DNA from: Motilimonas sp. E26
GTDB lineage: Bacteria > Pseudomonadota > Gammaproteobacteria > Enterobacterales > CBDFNC01
Reading direction: 5' to 3'
NCBI RefSeq assembly: GCF_021278025.1
Contig: NZ_JAIBHJ010000004.1
Location: 185,216-249,215 of the forward strand
Length of the DNA stretch: 64,000 bases
Shown here: in pieces, positions 7,796 through 18,594 of the stretch
Layout: each line of letters begins with the position of its first letter
How positions within the stretch are numbered: position 1 is the stretch's first letter
The notes under the pieces: model-generated
Database searches by the model: none
What the model saw: the letters and a program-made list of their open reading frames with translations, nothing else
What the model was told of the DNA's origin: nothing
Made by a program: the position numbers and the translations under genes

Positions 7796-9121
7796 TTAAA
7801 ATTGGTAAAGTTCTGACACGCCTAATATTTTACCAACTTCGGTTAGTGCAGCTTGCGTAGTTTTAAGTAATGCTGGATCGCCTAAGTCGCGAGGAGTAAG
7901 ACGGTCTGGATAAGTGCGCTCAATACACTCTTTCAGGGCCTCGTATCGATCTAAATTAAAATGACAAGCAGGGTTAATAGCTGCTAATTCATCTTCTGTT
8001 ACACATACTCTTAAGCGTAAGCAAGCTGGCCCGCCACCGTTATTCATACTTTGATCTAAATCGACAAAATGGACCTCATCAATAGCACTATCAGATTGAG
8101 TTAAAGCAATTAAATACGCCGATACTTGTTTGTTTCTTGCGCAGTTTTGCGGCGCGATCAAAGCTATTTTATTGCCTTTTGTCGTCACAATTTGGCTATT
8201 AAATAAATAACTTTCGACTGCATTTTTCATGCTAACTTCAGACTCTAGTACCCTGATAAGTTGCCAGTTTTGTTGCGCTGAGTGCTTGATTAAAAAGGGC
8301 AATAATAGTGTTTCATCGGCGAATGCGTGTTGATGATAAAATAAGCAATTTTTGTGGCCAACACAGATAACATCGTTATGAAATACCCCTTGGTCAATAG
8401 CTTGGGGAGATTGTTGCAAAAATAAGGTTCGCTGAGGAGTTAATCCGTGTGATTGAGCAATTATCTGGCTGGCTTCCAACCGTTGCCGAGCAGGAAAGAT
8501 ATGCGGTGTTAATGTTGTGGCTTTAGCTTGACCGTAGACAAAAATGTTAAGGCCCATTTGCTGATTATTCAAACTCAATCGGGTGTGATTTGCCGCTCCT
8601 TCATCGGCCCAGTCGGGGTGAGGTGGCAGGGCTGGGTGGTGCACAAAATAGTCGGAATGGGCAAAAACGGCTTTTAGCATTGCGGCGGTGTCATGAGGTT
8701 CGATAGAGCGATGAAATTGGCTGACTAAATTAGCCGGTGTGAAGTGTAATTTACCATCTTGGCAATCTTGACTGGCAGACACGGTGGCGGCGTTGGCAAC
8801 CCACATACTTGAGGCGGAATAACAGCTTGCCAGTAAAGTGGGGTTTGTATTGGCTACTTGCTTGATTATATTTGATTTTTTTCCACTAAAACCGAGCTGC
8901 TTTAAGGTCGGGAAATGCGGCCGTTGCAATGGCGGTAAAATGCCTTGTGGTACGCCCAGTTGATGCAGTAGTCGCATCTTTTCTAAACCCTGTAATGCCC
9001 CTTGCTTTGGACTTGAAGTATGCTGCGCTGCTGCCGTTGAGGCAAGGTTGCCAAAAGCCAGTCCAGCATAGTTATGGGTTGGCCCAATTAGGCCATCAAA
9101 ATTCATTTCAACTGTCTTCAT
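7796..9121 (-). CDS. astB: N-succinylarginine dihydrolase
   Basis: AstB hydrolyses N2-succinylarginine to N2-succinylornithine, releasing two ammonia and CO2. It is the second step of the arginine succinyltransferase pathway for using arginine as a nitrogen or carbon source. The 441-residue length equals the family norm. The N-terminal FDGLIGPTHNYAG is characteristic, and the NNGGGPACLRLRV segment carries the expected catalytic Cys367. The other ast genes (astA, astC, astD, astE) are not in this window, so astB stands apart from the operon found in enterobacteria. It diverges from topA across a 301-nt gap. Confidence 0.97.
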   Translation of the reverse strand: MKTVEMNFDGLIGPTHNYAGLAFGNLASTAAAQHTSSPKQGALQGLEKMRLLHQLGVPQGILPPLQRPHFPTLKQLGFSGKKSNIIKQVANTNPTLLASCYSASSMWVANAATVSASQDCQDGKLHFTPANLVSQFHRSIEPHDTAAMLKAVFAHSDYFVHHPALPPHPDWADEGAANHTRLSLNNQQMGLNIFVYGQAKATTLTPHIFPARQRLEASQIIAQSHGLTPQRTLFLQQSPQAIDQGVFHNDVICVGHKNCLFYHQHAFADETLLLPFLIKHSAQQNWQLIRVLESEVSMKNAVESYLFNSQIVTTKGNKIALIAPQNCARNKQVSAYLIALTQSDSAIDEVHFVDLDQSMNNGGGPACLRLRVCVTEDELAAINPACHFNLDRYEALKECIERTYPDRLTPRDLGDPALLKTTQAALTEVGKILGVSELYQF

Positions 9122-9422
9122 TAGGCATCGCTTTTTAGGCTCGTCTTAGTTCTAAATTTAGTGTAATAAAGGAATAAAATGCGAACCGATTGATAAAAGA
9201 AAAAATATTTTTTTCTTGACATAAAGCGGTATTCCAACGCATTTTCATATTTAGAGGGTTGCAATGCGTGGTCTCGTGGCTACAATCCGCTGCTGAATTA
9301 TAAATAGAAATGACAGTTGATCTTACAGCAGTTATAGGCAATCTATATAAGTGTCGAACGTAGTACAGGTAGAGTACTTGCGGCCATTTTTTAATTTTCA
9401 TTACCAGAGTTAAGCTGAATTT
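9122..9422. other. divergent promoter region between astB and topA
   Basis: A 301-nt region with no convincing gene. It contains a TTGACA hexamer at 9216-9221 on the plus strand, but no good -10 element at standard spacing, and a TATATAA stretch near 9343 that could serve topA. An 88-codon minus-strand frame here has neither a ribosome binding site nor protein-like composition. I see no clear ArgR box. Confidence 0.35.
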
Positions 9423-12068
9423 ATGGGCAAATCGCTAGTTATTGTGGAATCACCAGCCAAAGCGAAAACGATCAACAAATACCTAGGGAAGGATTTTGTT
9501 GTTAAGTCGAGCGTCGGGCATATTCGAGATCTGCCAACCAGTGGCAGCGCCAAAAAAACGACCGCTAAAGCTAAAACCTCTACGGCAGGTTTGTCAGCTG
9601 AAGAAAAGGCTGCACTGAAAAAAACCAAAGATTATGCAGCGTTAGTTGCTCGCATGGGCATCGACCCTAATAAAGATTGGGAAGCTCACTATGAAATTCT
9701 ACCGGGCAAAGAGAAAGTAGTTAATGAGTTGAAATCGCTCGCAGATAAAGCCGATATGGTTTATCTCGCAACGGATTTGGACCGCGAAGGAGAAGCAATA
9801 GCGTGGCATCTGCGCGAAGTTCTCGGCGGCGAAGACGACAGATATCAACGCGTTGTGTTTAACGAAATCACTAAATCTGCAATTCAAGAAGCATTTAGCC
9901 AACCAAGCGAGCTGAACATCGACCGTGTAAATGCCCAGCAAACACGTCGCTTTCTTGACCGTGTAGTGGGTTACATGGCATCGCCTCTGTTATGGAAAAA
10001 AGTCGCGCGAGGTTTATCAGCAGGCCGAGTACAATCTGTTGCTGTACGCCTTGTAGTAGACAAAGAGCGCGAAATTAAGGCTTTTAACCCAGAAGAGTTT
10101 TGGGATTTACATGCTGACCTGACCACCCCTAAAGGTGACGAGTTACGCATGGAAGTGGCTAAATACCAAGGGGCGGCATTTAAGCCAACCAACGAAGCTC
10201 AAGCCATGTCGGCAGTCAGTGAATTACAAGGCAGTAAATTTAGCCTGCTGAGCCGTGAAGACAGGCCCACTACCAGCAAACCTTCAGCGCCATTTATTAC
10301 TTCAACGCTGCAACAAGCAGCGAGTACACGTTTGAGCTTTGGTGTAAAGAAAACCATGATGTTAGCCCAGCGCTTATACGAAGCGGGTTACATCACATAC
10401 ATGCGTACCGACTCAACCAATTTGAGTAAAGATGCCGTTGATGCCGCGCGTGAATATATAGAAGATAATTACGGTAAGAAATACCTGCCGGAGCAGCCGA
10501 ACAAGTATGGCAGCAAAGAAGGCGCTCAAGAGGCCCATGAAGCGATTCGTCCTTCAGATGTGTCAGTGTCCCAAAATGATATTCAGGGCCTTGACCGTGA
10601 CGCACAGCGCTTATATGAGTTAATTTGGCGTCAGTTTGTATCATGTCAAATGGTACCGGCAAAATACGATTCGTCTACCTTGACTGTTGCCGCAGGTGAT
10701 TACCACTTAAAAGCCAAGGGTCGCATCTTACGTTTTGATGGTTGGACTCGGGTGCAAACAGCGGTACGAAAAAACAGCGAAGATGTGCATTTACCGGATA
10801 TTAACAAGGGTGAGAATCTCAACTTAGTGAAGCTGGAACCATTACAGCACTTCACTAAACCACCTGCGCGTTACAGCGAGGCCTCTTTAGTTAAAGAGTT
10901 AGAAAAGCGCGGCATCGGTCGCCCCTCCACTTACGCCAGTATTATTTCTACGATCCAAGATCGTGGTTACGTTAAGGTTGAAAGCCGTCGTTTTTATGCC
11001 GAAAAAATGGGCGAAATCGTTGCTGACCGTTTGGTGGGTAGTTTTGAAAAATTGATGAGCTATGATTTTACCGCTGAAATGGAAGGTGATTTGGACAAAG
11101 TCGCTAACGGTGAGGAAAACTGGAAAGATTTATTAGATTCATTTTATGGCGACTTTAGCCAAAAATTAGCCCTCGCAGAGCAGCCAGAAGAAGAAGGTGG
11201 TATGCCACCGAATGAAATGGTGATCACCGACATTAGTTGCCCAACCTGTGCCCGTGAAATGGGTATTCGCACCGCCAGTACCGGTGTTTTCTTGGGTTGT
11301 TCGGGTTATAACTTACCGCCAAAAGAAAGATGTAAAACCACCATAAACCTTACCCCAGGTGAAGAAGCCATTGCTGAAGGTGAAGATGCTGAAACTGAAG
11401 CGCTCATGGCTAAACGTCGTTGTGATAAATGCGGTACGGCAATGGACAGTTACCTCATCGATGAAACCCGTAAATTACATGTTTGTGGTAATAACCCATC
11501 ATGTGATGGCTATCAGGTTGAGCAAGGCAAGTTCAAGATAAAAGGCTATGACGGCCCGATTGTTGAGTGTGACAAGTGTGGCTCAGATATGCAGTTGAAA
11601 AATGGCCGTTTTGGTAAATACATGGGCTGTACTAATGAAGAATGTAAAAACACCCGTAAGATCTTAAAAAGTGGTGAAGTTGCGCCGCCAAAAGAAGATC
11701 CAGTGCACTTACCAGAACTGCCTTGTGTGAACAGCGATGCCTATTTTATTTTGCGTGATGGTGCGTCAGGTATTTTCTTAGCGGCAAGTACATTCCCTAA
11801 ATCTCGTGAAACCCGTGCTCCTTTAGTCTCTGAGCTTGTGCAATTTAAAGATAGATTGTCACCCAAATTTGAATACTTAACCCATGCCCCACAAGCTGAC
11901 CCTGATGGTTTGCCAGCGGTAGTTCGCTATAGTCGTAAAACCAAAGAGCAGTATGTCATGACAGAAGTGGATAAAAAGCCTACTGGTTGGGTGGCAAAGT
12001 ATATCGATGGTAAGTGGGTTGAAGAGATGACCAAGAAAAAGGCGGCGGCTAAAAAGGCTGACGATTAA
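9423..12068 (+). CDS. topA: DNA topoisomerase I
   Basis: This type IA topoisomerase relaxes negative supercoils by single-strand passage. The 881 residues follow the Escherichia coli enzyme closely. A Toprim domain comes first ([12 protein letters not shown], then [13 protein letters not shown]), with a Lys/Ala/Thr-rich insertion at about residues 40-65. The active-site Tyr326 lies in YITYMRTDS. Three C-terminal four-cysteine zinc ribbons begin at CPTC, CDKC and CDKC, followed by a basic tail (KKKAAAKK). It is monocistronic and ends at a strong terminator. In enterobacteria topA expression responds to supercoiling; the promoter here is not resolved. Confidence 0.99.
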   Translation: MGKSLVIVESPAKAKTINKYLGKDFVVKSSVGHIRDLPTSGSAKKTTAKAKTSTAGLSAEEKAALKKTKDYAALVARMGIDPNKDWEAHYEILPGKEKVVNELKSLADKADMVYLATDLDREGEAIAWHLREVLGGEDDRYQRVVFNEITKSAIQEAFSQPSELNIDRVNAQQTRRFLDRVVGYMASPLLWKKVARGLSAGRVQSVAVRLVVDKEREIKAFNPEEFWDLHADLTTPKGDELRMEVAKYQGAAFKPTNEAQAMSAVSELQGSKFSLLSREDRPTTSKPSAPFITSTLQQAASTRLSFGVKKTMMLAQRLYEAGYITYMRTDSTNLSKDAVDAAREYIEDNYGKKYLPEQPNKYGSKEGAQEAHEAIRPSDVSVSQNDIQGLDRDAQRLYELIWRQFVSCQMVPAKYDSSTLTVAAGDYHLKAKGRILRFDGWTRVQTAVRKNSEDVHLPDINKGENLNLVKLEPLQHFTKPPARYSEASLVKELEKRGIGRPSTYASIISTIQDRGYVKVESRRFYAEKMGEIVADRLVGSFEKLMSYDFTAEMEGDLDKVANGEENWKDLLDSFYGDFSQKLALAEQPEEEGGMPPNEMVITDISCPTCAREMGIRTASTGVFLGCSGYNLPPKERCKTTINLTPGEEAIAEGEDAETEALMAKRRCDKCGTAMDSYLIDETRKLHVCGNNPSCDGYQVEQGKFKIKGYDGPIVECDKCGSDMQLKNGRFGKYMGCTNEECKNTRKILKSGEVAPPKEDPVHLPELPCVNSDAYFILRDGASGIFLAASTFPKSRETRAPLVSELVQFKDRLSPKFEYLTHAPQADPDGLPAVVRYSRKTKEQYVMTEVDKKPTGWVAKYIDGKWVEEMTKKKAAAKKADD

Positions 12069-12103
12069 TTGATAGCTCAGAATTAAAAACTCGATACAGA
12101 TCG

Positions 12104-12134
12104 AAAAAGCAGCCAAATAGGCTGCTTTTTTTTT
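12104..12134 (+). terminator. intrinsic terminator of topA
   Basis: The arms AAGCAGCC and GGCTGCTT enclose a 5-nt loop and are followed by a run of T residues. Confidence 0.92.
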
Positions 12135-12251
12135 GTTGTGGCTCTCAGTTTATTTATCTTAGTCGGCAGTTTCGTGCCTATTTTCTATCCTATCAGGAGG
12201 TCATGTTAGCCAAGCCTAAAGGTAAAGGTTAGAAATAAGTGGACCTTTAAT

Positions 12252-12755
12252 ATGCTTCCTTCACTGATTTTTAATAGCGAGAATACATCAATGTTAGCGC
12301 AGCAATGGTCTGAATTAGATAAGAAAATTTTACTTTATTCTCGTGAGGTGGAAGGGCATACTTCGCCGTTTTGGAATACCAGCTCGCCTTTTGATGAAGA
12401 ATTGAAAAGCTATGTCTCTACCAAAGGGGAATATGTACTTTGGTTACAAAGTAAACGGCCTCTTATTAAGCATGAAATCGTCAATACTGTTTGGGTGAAA
12501 ACCAACCCAAGTGGTCACACCACAGAAATGCATTTTTATGCCAATGGTACGCTTCGAGATATTGCGTTGTTTGATCGCGCAACGTTAACGGGTCGCTGGA
12601 CCTTGAACAATGGCGTTGTCAATGTTGCCATTCAAGCTGACAAACATCTCTACGAATTTGATATTGTTGGTAGTGATGACAATGGCATTCACTCGGCAGT
12701 TGAATTTGAAGATGGCATTTTAAGCAGTTATCTCAAGTTATTTCGCCTGAGTTAG
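12252..12755 (+). CDS. hypothetical protein
   Basis: I do not recognise the family. The 167-residue protein has no signal peptide or membrane segment. The N-terminal third is helical and charged, and the remainder is a series of beta strands with a repeated pattern (EMHFYANGTLRDI, LTGRWTLNNGVVNVAI, LYEFDIV) that suggests a small beta-barrel or lipocalin-like fold. An internal ATG at 12291 is a possible alternative start, since no strong ribosome binding site marks either. It lies alone between topA and glgC. The codon use resembles its neighbours, so it looks like a resident gene. Confidence 0.7.
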   Translation: MLPSLIFNSENTSMLAQQWSELDKKILLYSREVEGHTSPFWNTSSPFDEELKSYVSTKGEYVLWLQSKRPLIKHEIVNTVWVKTNPSGHTTEMHFYANGTLRDIALFDRATLTGRWTLNNGVVNVAIQADKHLYEFDIVGSDDNGIHSAVEFEDGILSSYLKLFRLS

Positions 12756-13138
12756 CGTTCTGGCTGATGGATAAGTGAAGCAGCAGGTACTTACTAAAAA
12801 AATCGGATTACCTACTCCCATTCCCTTTACGTTTAATCCCTTTACACGAATTTAGCCGTATAAACATCTTTGAACTCGACCACATAAAGTTTAAGTAGAG
12901 CTGAGGTGAGTCAGTATTTTCTCGTATCACGAGCGGGCTTGATAGTGCAAATTCTCAATTGGCGCCAGCGTGAAAAAGATAAAAAATACACGCCTTGATT
13001 TTGGTCAAACAACCGTCGCTTACTGGTTAAATTACCATCTAAATATTTGACAGGATCTGACCCGTCGCTCATACCTAATAGACTTAATGTAAAATAAATA
13101 TAAATGCAATAAAACTGCATTTTAGGAGATCGCGCGTC
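12756..13138. other. intergenic region upstream of glgC
   Basis: A 383-nt gap. It carries two copies of an 8-base word (CCCTTTAC) near 12828-12845 and a short inverted repeat (ATGCA/TGCAT) about 30 nt before glgC, followed by AGGAGA as the ribosome binding site. A minus-strand open frame spanning this region and the 5' end of glgC is regarded as a shadow. Confidence 0.35.
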
Positions 13139-14458
13139 ATGTTTAATGCTACCTATGCAGCGAGTGCTCAACTGAGAGATACCGTTGCTATTGTCCTTGC
13201 GGGAGGTAAAGGCAAACGCCTGAAACACCTTACTCATAATCGAGCTAAACCTGGTATTCCTTTTGGCGGCAAATACCGAATTATAGATTTTACTCTCTCT
13301 AATTGTATTAACTCGGGCATTCGTCGTGTGGATGTTCTCACTCAATACAAAGCCTGTGACTTAGTATTTCATTTACAACGAGCTTGGGGCCATATGCGCT
13401 GGGAGCTTGGCGAATATGTAGGGATAGTGCCTGCCCAGCAGCAAAAGGGCGATGATTGGTACAAAGGTACGGCTGATGCAGTGTTTCAAAATTTAGATTT
13501 GCTACGTCGACAGGGCTGTAAACATGTATTGATTTTGGGGGGGGATCATATCTATAAAATGGACTACAGCTTAATGCTTGCAGAGCATGTCAGACGAGGA
13601 GCAGAGCTTACTGTAGCGACGATTTGCTCTGATGTTGAGCGCGCTAAATCCTTTGGCGTTTGTCAAATTAACGAGGCGCAGCGGATCACCGCTTTTGAAG
13701 AAAAACCGGCTTCGCCATTTCTCATTCCTGGAGATAATGAACACGCCTTATGTTCAATGGGGATTTATATTTTTGATATTGACGTTTTAGAGCGAATGCT
13801 GATCGCGGACGCAAACAACGATAATTCAAAACACGATTTCGGTTATGACATTATTCCTGAAGCAATACAGCATCATAACGTGTATGCCTATGTGTTTAAC
13901 TCGGTTTCTGATGGTATACAGCACTATTGGAAAGATGTTGGCAACCTCGATGAATATTATCAAGCCAATATGGATTTAGTTAGCGTGAGTCCAGAGTTAA
14001 ATTTATATGATGAGCGCTGGCCTATTTTTACTTGCCAAGAGCAGCTACCGGGTGCCAAGTTTGTGTTTGATGATGAAGGATGCCGAGGTGAAGCGGTCGA
14101 TTCAGTGGTGTCAGCTGGTTGTATTATCTCTGGTGCTAAAGTTAAAAATTCTCTGCTATTTTCACGCGTTAGAGTAGAGAAAAGAAGCCAACTTGACGGT
14201 TGCATCTTACTGCCATCGGTCAACGTTGGTCGTGATTGTAAAATAAGGGGCGCGATATTAGCAGAAGGCTGTCAAGTCCCCTCTGGGACAGTGATTGGGT
14301 ATGATCCTGTGCAGGATCAGAAAAAGTATTGCGTGTCAGACAAAGGTATTTTGCTTGTTACCCCTGAAATGCTGACGGGAAAGCCTGAAGCGATACATTC
14401 AAGTTCAAATAATCACTTAAGCAGCACTTGGCTTGCTTCATCACAACTTACACATTAA
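13139..14458 (+). CDS. glgC: glucose-1-phosphate adenylyltransferase (ADP-glucose pyrophosphorylase)
   Basis: GlgC makes ADP-glucose from glucose 1-phosphate and ATP, the committed step of bacterial glycogen synthesis. The 439-residue protein has the nucleotidyltransferase motif LAGGKGKRLKHLT, the FGGKYRIIDF segment, the GDHIYKMDY metal-site motif and a C-terminal left-handed beta-helix with hexapeptide-like repeats (SAGCIISGAKV, GAILAEGC). In the family this enzyme is activated by fructose 1,6-bisphosphate, the product of the pfkA enzyme encoded nearby. It stands alone: glgA, glgB, glgX and glgP are not adjacent, unlike the enterobacterial operon. AGGAG precedes the ATG by about 10 nt. Confidence 0.97.
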   Translation: MFNATYAASAQLRDTVAIVLAGGKGKRLKHLTHNRAKPGIPFGGKYRIIDFTLSNCINSGIRRVDVLTQYKACDLVFHLQRAWGHMRWELGEYVGIVPAQQQKGDDWYKGTADAVFQNLDLLRRQGCKHVLILGGDHIYKMDYSLMLAEHVRRGAELTVATICSDVERAKSFGVCQINEAQRITAFEEKPASPFLIPGDNEHALCSMGIYIFDIDVLERMLIADANNDNSKHDFGYDIIPEAIQHHNVYAYVFNSVSDGIQHYWKDVGNLDEYYQANMDLVSVSPELNLYDERWPIFTCQEQLPGAKFVFDDEGCRGEAVDSVVSAGCIISGAKVKNSLLFSRVRVEKRSQLDGCILLPSVNVGRDCKIRGAILAEGCQVPSGTVIGYDPVQDQKKYCVSDKGILLVTPEMLTGKPEAIHSSSNNHLSSTWLASSQLTH

Positions 14459-14475
14459 GTTAAGCAAACTAAAAT

Positions 14476-14522
14476 AGGCCACCTATACTATCAAAAAGGT
14501 CAATCGACTTTAGGTGGCTTAT
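14476..14522 (+). terminator. probable terminator after glgC
   Basis: The arms GCCACCTA and TAGGTGGC enclose a 25-nt loop that has partial internal pairing (AAAGGTC/GACTTT), followed by TTATTAAT. The U-tract is weak. Confidence 0.5.
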
Positions 14523-14696
14523 TAATAACTTGCTGACATATCAGTAATAATTAATCATTTCCACTTTCATCTGCACTCACTTTACATCTCTGGCGTATAT
14601 TTACAGTATGGAGATTGTTATCTAGCCTTGATTGAACACACCTAACGCGATTAGGTAAATGTCGCCATTGTCATTTGCATTGGTTTGGGGGGTTGT

Positions 14697-16970
14697 ATGG
14701 AAATCTTGTTACTCTTATTAGTCTGTTTAGTCATTATTTTTGTTTTCGCACCTGTGCGTCAGGTGCTTATCTCGGGGCCAATATTCGGCTATTTTAAAAA
14801 AATCTTGCCGCCCCTTTCTGCGACCGAACAAGAAGCAATGAAAGCAGGAAGCGTATGGTGGGATGGTGAATTGTTTGCCGGTAAGCCTGACTGGCAGCGT
14901 CTACATGGCTACACGCAAGCCAAATTAACCGAACAAGAGCAACGCTTTCTCGACAACCAAGTGAATACACTACTTGCCATGGTTGATGATTATCAAATAG
15001 TACAGCAAGACCACAAGCTACCAGAAGCTGTCTGGCAATATCTTCGTAAAGAAGGTTTCTTTGCGCTAATCATTGACCCTGAGTTTGGTGGTAAAGGTTT
15101 TTCAGCTTTAGCCAATTCAACCATTGTCAGTAAAATTGCTAGCAGAAGTTTGTCGGTAGCGGTAACGGTAATGGTGCCAAACTCTCTCGGCCCGGGTGAA
15201 CTGTTAAGTCATTACGGCACCTTAGAGCAAAAAAAATACTGGCTACCAAGGCTAGCGAAAGGTGAAGAGGTGCCTTGTTTTGCGCTAACCGGCCCAAATG
15301 CGGGATCCGATGCGGGTAGCATTCCTGATAAAGGTATTATTTGCTACGGCGATTATCAAGGCGAGCAAGTTTTAGGCATAAGTTTAACCTGGGACAAGCG
15401 GTATATCACCCTTGCCCCCGTTGCCAGTGTGCTTGGTTTAGCGTTTAAATTATATGATCCTGATGGCTTGATAGGGGAAACCAAAGCCCTAGGAATTACC
15501 TGTGCTTTGATTCCGACCGACCATCCAGGTGTAATTATTGGTCAGCGTCATTACCCGATGGGGCTGGCGTTTCAAAATGGCACGACTCAAGGTCAGAATG
15601 TGTTTATCCCAATGGATTGGATCATTGGTGGTCAGCAATATGCCGGTAAAGGTTGGCGTATGTTGGTGGAGTGTCTGTCGGCAGGACGGGGGATTTCATT
15701 ACCCGCTTTAGGAGCGGCCTGTGGTCATTTGTCCACGCGTATGACTGGTGCTTATGCTCTTGTTAGGCACCAATTCGGTTTGCCGATTGGTAAGTTTGAA
15801 GGCGTACAAGGGAATATGGCGCGTATTGGTGCGTTTACCTATCAACTGGAAGCAGCTCGTACCTTAACGACCACAGCGCTCGACATGGGGCAGCGACCCG
15901 CTATTGTTACGGCCATTGCAAAGTACCACATGACAGAAATGGGCCGCACACTGCTCAGCGATGCAATGGATATACATGCCGGTAAGGCAATTCAATTGGG
16001 GCCGCAAAATTACTTAGGCCACGCATACTTAGGAATTCCAATAGCGATCACGGTAGAGGGCGCGAATATCTTAACGCGCAGTTTAATGATTTTTGGTCAA
16101 GGAGCCACTCGCTGTCACCCTTATGTTTTATCAGAGTTAGCCGCTGCAGCGGAGCCCGATCCACAAGTTGGTTTAGCCAAGTTTGATCAAGTGCTAATTA
16201 AGCACATTGGTTTTGCTATGGGTAATAGCTTAATGGGGGCTTGGCAAGGTTTAACTGCGGGCAAACTAATTGGCGCGCCAGTTAACAATAAAATGGCCAC
16301 ATACTATCGCCAGCTCACGAGAATGAGCCGAGCTCTTGCCCTAACGGCGGATGTTTCTATGTTGGTTTTAGGTGGTGATTTAAAGCGTAAGGAAATGATT
16401 TCGGCTCGTTTAGGTGATGTGCTAAGTCATTTATATTTGGCTTCTGCTAGCCTGAAATGGTTTCATGACCGTGGCTCGCCTAGTAGCGATATCCCTTTTG
16501 TTCACTACAACATACAATATAATTTGTATCAAATTGGTCAGGCATTTGATGGCTTTTTTGACAATTTTAGTCAGCCTTGGATCAGTCGTGTTTTAAAAAC
16601 AGTGCTGTTTCCTTGGGGCATTAATTATCGTTTGCCATCGGATCAACTCGATCAAGAGATATGCCAGACCATGATGTCGGATTGTGAACTGCGTGACGCT
16701 ATAACGCATTTGTGTTACATCGGTGATGACGAAAATGATGCGACAGGCATTGTCGAGCGAAGCTTTAAAGCCCGCTTGGCGGCACTAGATGCAGAGCGTA
16801 AACTTATTAAGGCTATTAAAGATAAAACCATCGTTGGTGAGACCATGGCGGACAAAATTGCGCAAGGCCTAGCGTTAGGGATTATTAATGCGCACGAGTT
16901 CGAATTGTTAGTCACCTCTCTGGCTTTAACAGATAAAGCTGTCGCGGTTGATGTGTTTGATAAGCTGTAA
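14697..16970 (+). CDS. fadE: acyl-CoA dehydrogenase FadE
   Basis: FadE performs the first, FAD-dependent oxidation step of fatty-acid beta-oxidation, forming trans-2-enoyl-CoA. The start is placed at the ATG at 14697, just after a GGGGGG stretch; an upstream in-frame TTG at 14685 overlaps it. The 757-residue protein has a hydrophobic N-terminal segment (residues 2-20), then the acyl-CoA dehydrogenase core with FALTGPNAGSDAGS, GLAFQNGTTQGQNVF and EGANILTRSLMIFGQG, and the long C-terminal extension typical of FadE. The Escherichia coli protein is 814 residues. I see no clear FadR or PsrA operator upstream. It converges on pykA across a shared terminator. Confidence 0.95.
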   Translation: MEILLLLLVCLVIIFVFAPVRQVLISGPIFGYFKKILPPLSATEQEAMKAGSVWWDGELFAGKPDWQRLHGYTQAKLTEQEQRFLDNQVNTLLAMVDDYQIVQQDHKLPEAVWQYLRKEGFFALIIDPEFGGKGFSALANSTIVSKIASRSLSVAVTVMVPNSLGPGELLSHYGTLEQKKYWLPRLAKGEEVPCFALTGPNAGSDAGSIPDKGIICYGDYQGEQVLGISLTWDKRYITLAPVASVLGLAFKLYDPDGLIGETKALGITCALIPTDHPGVIIGQRHYPMGLAFQNGTTQGQNVFIPMDWIIGGQQYAGKGWRMLVECLSAGRGISLPALGAACGHLSTRMTGAYALVRHQFGLPIGKFEGVQGNMARIGAFTYQLEAARTLTTTALDMGQRPAIVTAIAKYHMTEMGRTLLSDAMDIHAGKAIQLGPQNYLGHAYLGIPIAITVEGANILTRSLMIFGQGATRCHPYVLSELAAAAEPDPQVGLAKFDQVLIKHIGFAMGNSLMGAWQGLTAGKLIGAPVNNKMATYYRQLTRMSRALALTADVSMLVLGGDLKRKEMISARLGDVLSHLYLASASLKWFHDRGSPSSDIPFVHYNIQYNLYQIGQAFDGFFDNFSQPWISRVLKTVLFPWGINYRLPSDQLDQEICQTMMSDCELRDAITHLCYIGDDENDATGIVERSFKARLAALDAERKLIKAIKDKTIVGETMADKIAQGLALGIINAHEFELLVTSLALTDKAVAVDVFDKL

Positions 16971-17005
16971 TTTGTATAGCAAATATAACCACGAAAATAT
17001 GATAT

Positions 17006-17040
17006 ACAAAAAGCCCACTTAACTAAAAATTAAGTGGGCT
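17006..17040. terminator. bidirectional terminator between fadE and pykA
   Basis: The 11-bp arms AGCCCACTTAA and TTAAGTGGGCT enclose a 7-nt loop. Reading on the minus strand the stem is followed by TTTTTG, so it chiefly serves pykA. Confidence 0.9.
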
Positions 17041-17064
17041 AGCAGTAGGTTGCTTAATTCAGTA

Positions 17065-18501
17065 TTATTCGACCGTTAAAATTTTGCAGGTATTGGTACA
17101 GCCTTTGTTGTACAGATCACCATGGGTGAATAACACTTGATCGCCTGTATCTAAGTATCCCTCGGCTTTTAATTTATCTATGGCTTGTTTATTTATCTCT
17201 ATACTGGCCACCGTGTCGCCGCTACAAAATTCTATTGGCGTTACCCCGCGGTACAAAGCACATAAACTGAGTGTTTTTTGATTGCGTGATAGGGCGTAAA
17301 TCGGTAAGCCGGAGCTGATTCGTGACATTAAACGTGGCGTAGAGCCTGATTCAGTTAATGCGACAATCGCTTTCACCCCTTTCATGTGGTTCGCAGCATA
17401 CATGGTCGACATCGCAATCGTCTCTTCAATGGAAGAAAAGGTATAATTCATGCGATGATTCGACACATTGATACTGGGGTGCGCTTCGGCGCCAATACAC
17501 ACCTCAGCCATGGCTTTCACCGTTTCTACAGGAAAATCTCCCGCCGCTGTTTCACCTGACAACATGACCGCATCCGTGCCATCTAATACTGCGTTTGCGA
17601 CGTCCATCACTTCGGCACGGGTTGGCATGGGGGCGCTGATCATTGACTCCATCATTTGCGTTGCGGTGATCACCACACGGTTTAATTTACGCGTCATGCG
17701 GATCATTTTTTTCTGCACACCCACTAGGTTCGCATCACCAATTTCAACCCCTAAATCACCACGAGCAACCATCACAGCGTCAGAGGCCATGATAATGTCT
17801 TCTAGAGCTTCATCGGTAGCAACGGCTTCTGCGCGCTCAACCTTGGCGACAAGTTTGGCGTTACAACCCGCTTCTTTAGCCAGTTGGCGGGCATAGCGCA
17901 TGTCTTCACCATTACGTGGAAACGAAACGGCTAAGTAATCAACATCAATCAACGCCGCGGTTTTAATGTCTAGTTTGTCTTTTTCAGTCAAGGCTGCAGC
18001 GCTTAATCCACCACCTTTTTTATTAATGCCTTTATTATTTGATAAAGCACCACCAATGGTTACTTTAGTGTTAACACAGTTACCGTTAACACTTTCTACT
18101 TGCAACTGCACACGGCCATCATCAAGGAGTAAGATATCACCTGGTACCACGTCTTTAGGCAGTTCTTTATAATCCAAGCCAACCTTTTCTTGGTTGCCTT
18201 CACCTTTAGGGAAGTCGCTATCTAAACAAAATAAGTCGCCTACTGCTAAGTTAATCTTTTTGTCTTTGAAGGTCGAAATACGAATTTTAGGGCCTTGCAA
18301 GTCGCCCAAAATTGCCACTTGTTTTTGATACTTTTTCGCAATATCACGCACTTCTTGTGCGCGTTTAACATGGTCTTCTGGACTGCCATGGGAAAAGTTC
18401 ATTCGCACCACATTTGCACCAGCGGCAATAATCTTTTCTAAATTATTATCTCTGTCGGTTGCTGGGCCAAGGGTGGTGACAATTTTGGTACGTCTGGTCA
18501 T
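17065..18501 (-). CDS. pykA: pyruvate kinase II
   Basis: Pyruvate kinase converts phosphoenolpyruvate and ADP to pyruvate and ATP. The 478-residue protein matches the PykA type rather than PykF, with [28 protein letters not shown], the metal and substrate motifs KVERAEAV and [11 protein letters not shown], and ATQMMESMI...[13 protein letters not shown]. It lies downstream of hexR on the same strand, but a strong terminator sits between them, so pykA probably has its own promoter in the 90-nt gap. HexR is known to control pykA-type genes in several gammaproteobacteria. PykA enzymes are usually activated by sugar monophosphates and AMP. Confidence 0.97.
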   Translation of the reverse strand: MTRRTKIVTTLGPATDRDNNLEKIIAAGANVVRMNFSHGSPEDHVKRAQEVRDIAKKYQKQVAILGDLQGPKIRISTFKDKKINLAVGDLFCLDSDFPKGEGNQEKVGLDYKELPKDVVPGDILLLDDGRVQLQVESVNGNCVNTKVTIGGALSNNKGINKKGGGLSAAALTEKDKLDIKTAALIDVDYLAVSFPRNGEDMRYARQLAKEAGCNAKLVAKVERAEAVATDEALEDIIMASDAVMVARGDLGVEIGDANLVGVQKKMIRMTRKLNRVVITATQMMESMISAPMPTRAEVMDVANAVLDGTDAVMLSGETAAGDFPVETVKAMAEVCIGAEAHPSINVSNHRMNYTFSSIEETIAMSTMYAANHMKGVKAIVALTESGSTPRLMSRISSGLPIYALSRNQKTLSLCALYRGVTPIEFCSGDTVASIEINKQAIDKLKAEGYLDTGDQVLFTHGDLYNKGCTNTCKILTVE

Positions 18502-18567
18502 GTTATAACTCCATGTTTTAAACTTAGGCTACGCCAGCTTGCTGGGTAGCAAATGACAAATAGAAAG

Positions 18568-18594
18568 CAAAAAAAAGGGCTCATCAGAGCCCTT
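18568..18594 (-). terminator. intrinsic terminator of hexR
   Basis: On the minus strand GGGCTC, the loop TGAT and GAGCCC are followed by eight T residues. The stem overlaps the hexR stop codon. Confidence 0.92.

Noticed and set aside
9135-9401. 88-codon frame between astB and topA
   Set aside because: It fills the divergent promoter region and lacks a ribosome binding site.
12911-13345. 144-codon minus-strand frame overlapping glgC
   Set aside because: It overlaps the start of glgC in antisense and is poor in protein-like pattern.
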